Assembly (NCBI RefSeq): GCF_011617245.1
Contig: NZ_CP050152.1
Span: 1,178,001-1,242,000, forward strand
Direction: 5' to 3'
DNA length: 64,000 bases
DNA from: Brevibacterium atlanticum
GTDB lineage: Bacteria; Actinomycetota; Actinomycetes; Actinomycetales; Brevibacteriaceae
Program-made: the position numbers and the translations under genes
Notes under the pieces: model-generated
What the model was told of the DNA's origin: nothing
Database searches by the model: none
What the model saw: only the letters and a program-made list of their open reading frames with translations
Shown here: piece after piece, positions 61,977 to 64,000 of the stretch
How the letters are laid out: every line of letters starts with the position of its first letter
Numbering within the stretch: the stretch's first letter is position 1

Positions 61977-64000
61977 ATGGCCGAGTCGAAGAAACGTCGC
62001 CCGCTGCTCAACAAGGCGACGAGGGGCCCATTGGTCTGGATCGTCATGGCGCTGCTCGTGGTGTCGATCGGCGCTCTGCTCTTCAGTCAGACCGGTTTCA
62101 GCCAGATCGACACCGAACAGGGTCTGAAGCTGCTGGGAGACGACAAGGTCGAACAGGCGAAGATCGTCGACAAAGATCAGCGCGTCGACCTCACACTCAA
62201 GGACGACTACAAGGTCGACGGCAAGGACTTCGGCAAGAAGGTTCAGTTCTTCTACATCGAACAGCGCGGCGATCAGGTCGTCAAGGCTGTCGACTCCGCG
62301 AAGCCGGACAAGGGCTTCACCGATGAGGTGCCCAAACAGTCGTGGCTGATGTCGCTGCTGGGTACCCTCATCCCGTTCGTCATCATCTTCATCGTCTTCT
62401 GGTTCCTCATCTCCCAGATGTCGGGCGGGAAGATGATGAGCTTCGGCAAATCGAAGGCCAAGCTCGTCAACAAGGAGAACCCGGACGTCACGTTCAAGGA
62501 CGTCGCCGGTGTGGACGAGGCCCTCGAGGAGCTCGAAGAGATCAAGGAGTTCCTCGCCGAACCTGAGAAGTTCAAGGCCGTCGGTGCGAAGATCCCCAAG
62601 GGCGTGCTCCTCTACGGCCAGCCCGGCACCGGTAAGACCCTGCTGGCGAAGGCCGTGGCCGGTGAGGCCGGAGTGCCGTTCTATTCGATCTCCGGCTCCG
62701 ACTTCGTCGAGATGTACGTCGGCGTCGGCGCCTCGCGCGTCCGTGACCTCTTCGAACAGGCGAAGTCGAACGCCCCGTGCATCATCTTCATCGATGAGAT
62801 CGACGCCGTCGGCCGCCAGCGCGGCGCCGGCATGGGCGGCGGACACGATGAGCGCGAACAGACGCTCAACCAGCTGCTCGTCGAGATGGACGGCTTCGAC
62901 GTCAAGACCAACGTCATCCTCATCGCCGCGACGAACCGCCCCGACGTCCTCGACCCGGCCCTGCTGCGTCCCGGCCGCTTCGACCGACAGATCCCCGTCG
63001 AAGCCCCGGACATGAAGGGCCGCAAGCACATCCTCGAGGTCCACGCCGCCGACAAGCCGCTGGCCGACGAGGTCGACCTGGGCCAGGTGGCCAAGCGCAC
63101 TCCCGGCTTCTCCGGTGCGGACCTCGCCAACGTCCTCAATGAGGCGGCCCTGCTCACCGCCCGTGAAGGCGCGAAGGTCATCGACAACCGGATCCTCGAC
63201 GAAGCCATCGACCGCGTCATCGCCGGCCCGCAGAAGCGGACCCGTCTGATGAATGACAAGGAACGCCTCGTCACCGCCTACCACGAGGGCGGACACGCGC
63301 TGGTGGCTGCGGCTATGAACCAGACCGACCCGGTCACGAAGGTGACGATCCTCCCACGCGGTCGGGCACTGGGCTATACCATGGTGCTGCCGAGCGAGGA
63401 CAAGTACTCCACCACCCGCAATGAGCTGCTCGACCAACTCGCCTACGCGATGGGAGGACGCGTCGCCGAGGAGATCGTCTTCCACGATCCGACGACGGGC
63501 GCCAGCAACGACATCGAGAAGGCGACGAACATCGCCCGGAAGATGGTCACCCAGTACGGCATGAGCGAGAAGCTGGGCATGGTCAAGATCGGCGACGACC
63601 AGTCCGAGCCCTTCGCCGGACGCGGCTACGGCGGCGGCGACGAATACGGCGACTCGACCCTGTCCTCGATCGACGTCGAGGTCCGCGGACTCATCGACTC
63701 CGCCCACGCCGACGCCTACTGGGCGCTGACCCACAACCGCGAGGTCCTCGACGACCTCGCCTACCAGCTGCTCGAACGGGAGACGCTCGACCAGGCGGCC
63801 CTCGACGCGATCTTCGCCTCGGTCGTCAAACGCCCCGTCCGCGACGTGTGGCTGGCTCATGACGACCGACCCGTGTCCGAACGCGGCCCCATCGATCCGC
63901 CGGCCCCGCAGAACGGCCGGACCACAGGTGAGGGCTCGACCGACGCCGAGGTGGACACCACCGACATTCCCGGAGCCGGGCCCTCGGGTGTGAGCGGACC
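61977..64000 (+). CDS. ftsH: ATP-dependent zinc metalloprotease FtsH, 3' end outside the window
   Basis: This membrane-bound AAA+ protease degrades membrane and regulatory proteins. About 674 residues are visible from ATG 61977 (GAGAGGA upstream). Two helices ([16 protein letters not shown] and [19 protein letters not shown]) flank the extracytoplasmic domain. Then come Walker [17 protein letters not shown] near residue 213, Walker [16 protein letters not shown], the [12 protein letters not shown], and the zinc site [11 protein letters not shown] near 435. The gene runs past base 64000 in a Pro/Asp/Glu-rich tail. Confidence 0.97.
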   Translation, partial: MAESKKRRPLLNKATRGPLVWIVMALLVVSIGALLFSQTGFSQIDTEQGLKLLGDDKVEQAKIVDKDQRVDLTLKDDYKVDGKDFGKKVQFFYIEQRGDQVVKAVDSAKPDKGFTDEVPKQSWLMSLLGTLIPFVIIFIVFWFLISQMSGGKMMSFGKSKAKLVNKENPDVTFKDVAGVDEALEELEEIKEFLAEPEKFKAVGAKIPKGVLLYGQPGTGKTLLAKAVAGEAGVPFYSISGSDFVEMYVGVGASRVRDLFEQAKSNAPCIIFIDEIDAVGRQRGAGMGGGHDEREQTLNQLLVEMDGFDVKTNVILIAATNRPDVLDPALLRPGRFDRQIPVEAPDMKGRKHILEVHAADKPLADEVDLGQVAKRTPGFSGADLANVLNEAALLTAREGAKVIDNRILDEAIDRVIAGPQKRTRLMNDKERLVTAYHEGGHALVAAAMNQTDPVTKVTILPRGRALGYTMVLPSEDKYSTTRNELLDQLAYAMGGRVAEEIVFHDPTTGASNDIEKATNIARKMVTQYGMSEKLGMVKIGDDQSEPFAGRGYGGGDEYGDSTLSSIDVEVRGLIDSAHADAYWALTHNREVLDDLAYQLLERETLDQAALDAIFASVVKRPVRDVWLAHDDRPVSERGPIDPPAPQNGRTTGEGSTDAEVDTTDIPGAGPSGVSG

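Noticed and set aside
61800..63860. A 686-residue minus-strand open frame opposite ftsH
   Set aside because: It is a shadow of ftsH; the plus strand carries the AAA and zinc motifs.

Overview
The window is GC-rich (roughly two thirds G+C) DNA from an actinobacterium. Supporting signs are GTG and TTG starts, ATGA/GTGA operon overlaps, several apparently leaderless genes, a topoisomerase I with a Lys/Ala-rich tail and the 'helicase/secretion' Tad-like neighbourhood that is typical of Actinobacteria. Gene content and order (acs, Tad-like cluster, DEAH helicase, topA, tmk, holB; later ppa, dacB, tilS, hpt, ftsH) suggest Micrococcales, and Brevibacterium is my best guess. That is inference, not a database result. 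I see no transposase, integrase, CRISPR array, rRNA or prophage.

Layout. Bases 1-1690 hold the 5' part of acetyl-CoA synthetase (minus). Bases 2028-4772 encode a repeat-rich four-helix membrane protein with an acidic tail. Bases 5019-10372 hold the Tad-like cluster: CpaE-like protein, secretion ATPase, TadB-like and TadC-like proteins, an embedded GNAT acetyltransferase, a DUF4244-type pilin and two TadE/TadG-like proteins. It is followed by a convergent DEAH/DUF1998 helicase, a divergent methyltransferase, topA, a GNAT, a lipoate-ligase-like protein, and a very large tmk fused to a multi-pass membrane domain and followed by holB. An M20 peptidase and tRNA-Thr(CGT) come next. Then comes a compositionally different patch (24.4-26.7 kb) with a DUF3841-type gene, a lipoprotein and a small secreted cationic protein.

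Bases 26.7-42.5 kb are largely acyl-CoA metabolism. They contain fadA-fadB, an MDR oxidoreductase, and a TetR gene divergent from a leucine-type operon (carboxyltransferase, biotin carboxylase/BCCP, acyl-CoA dehydrogenase). The expected MaoC hydratase and CitE-like lyase lie 4.4 kb further on, beyond cls, a HAD phosphatase, an ArsR/SRPBCC pair and a histidine phosphatase. Then follow def, msrA, a nitroreductase, an MFS pump, a giant RND transporter, a CPBP protease and a Tat-exported, LPWTG-anchored PhoX preceded by a likely PHO box.

The last part holds a VOC protein, ppa, dacB, a zinc metalloprotease, tilS, an amidohydrolase divergent from a CynX-like transporter, hpt and the 5' part of ftsH.

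The most unusual items are the acetyltransferase with its own leaderless promoter inside the Tad-like cluster, the membrane-fused thymidylate kinase, the delta' subunit without zinc cysteines, the split leucine operon, the RND pump with a ~90-residue Gly/Ala insert, and the PHO-box-controlled wall-anchored PhoX. None of them amounts to a proven new system.
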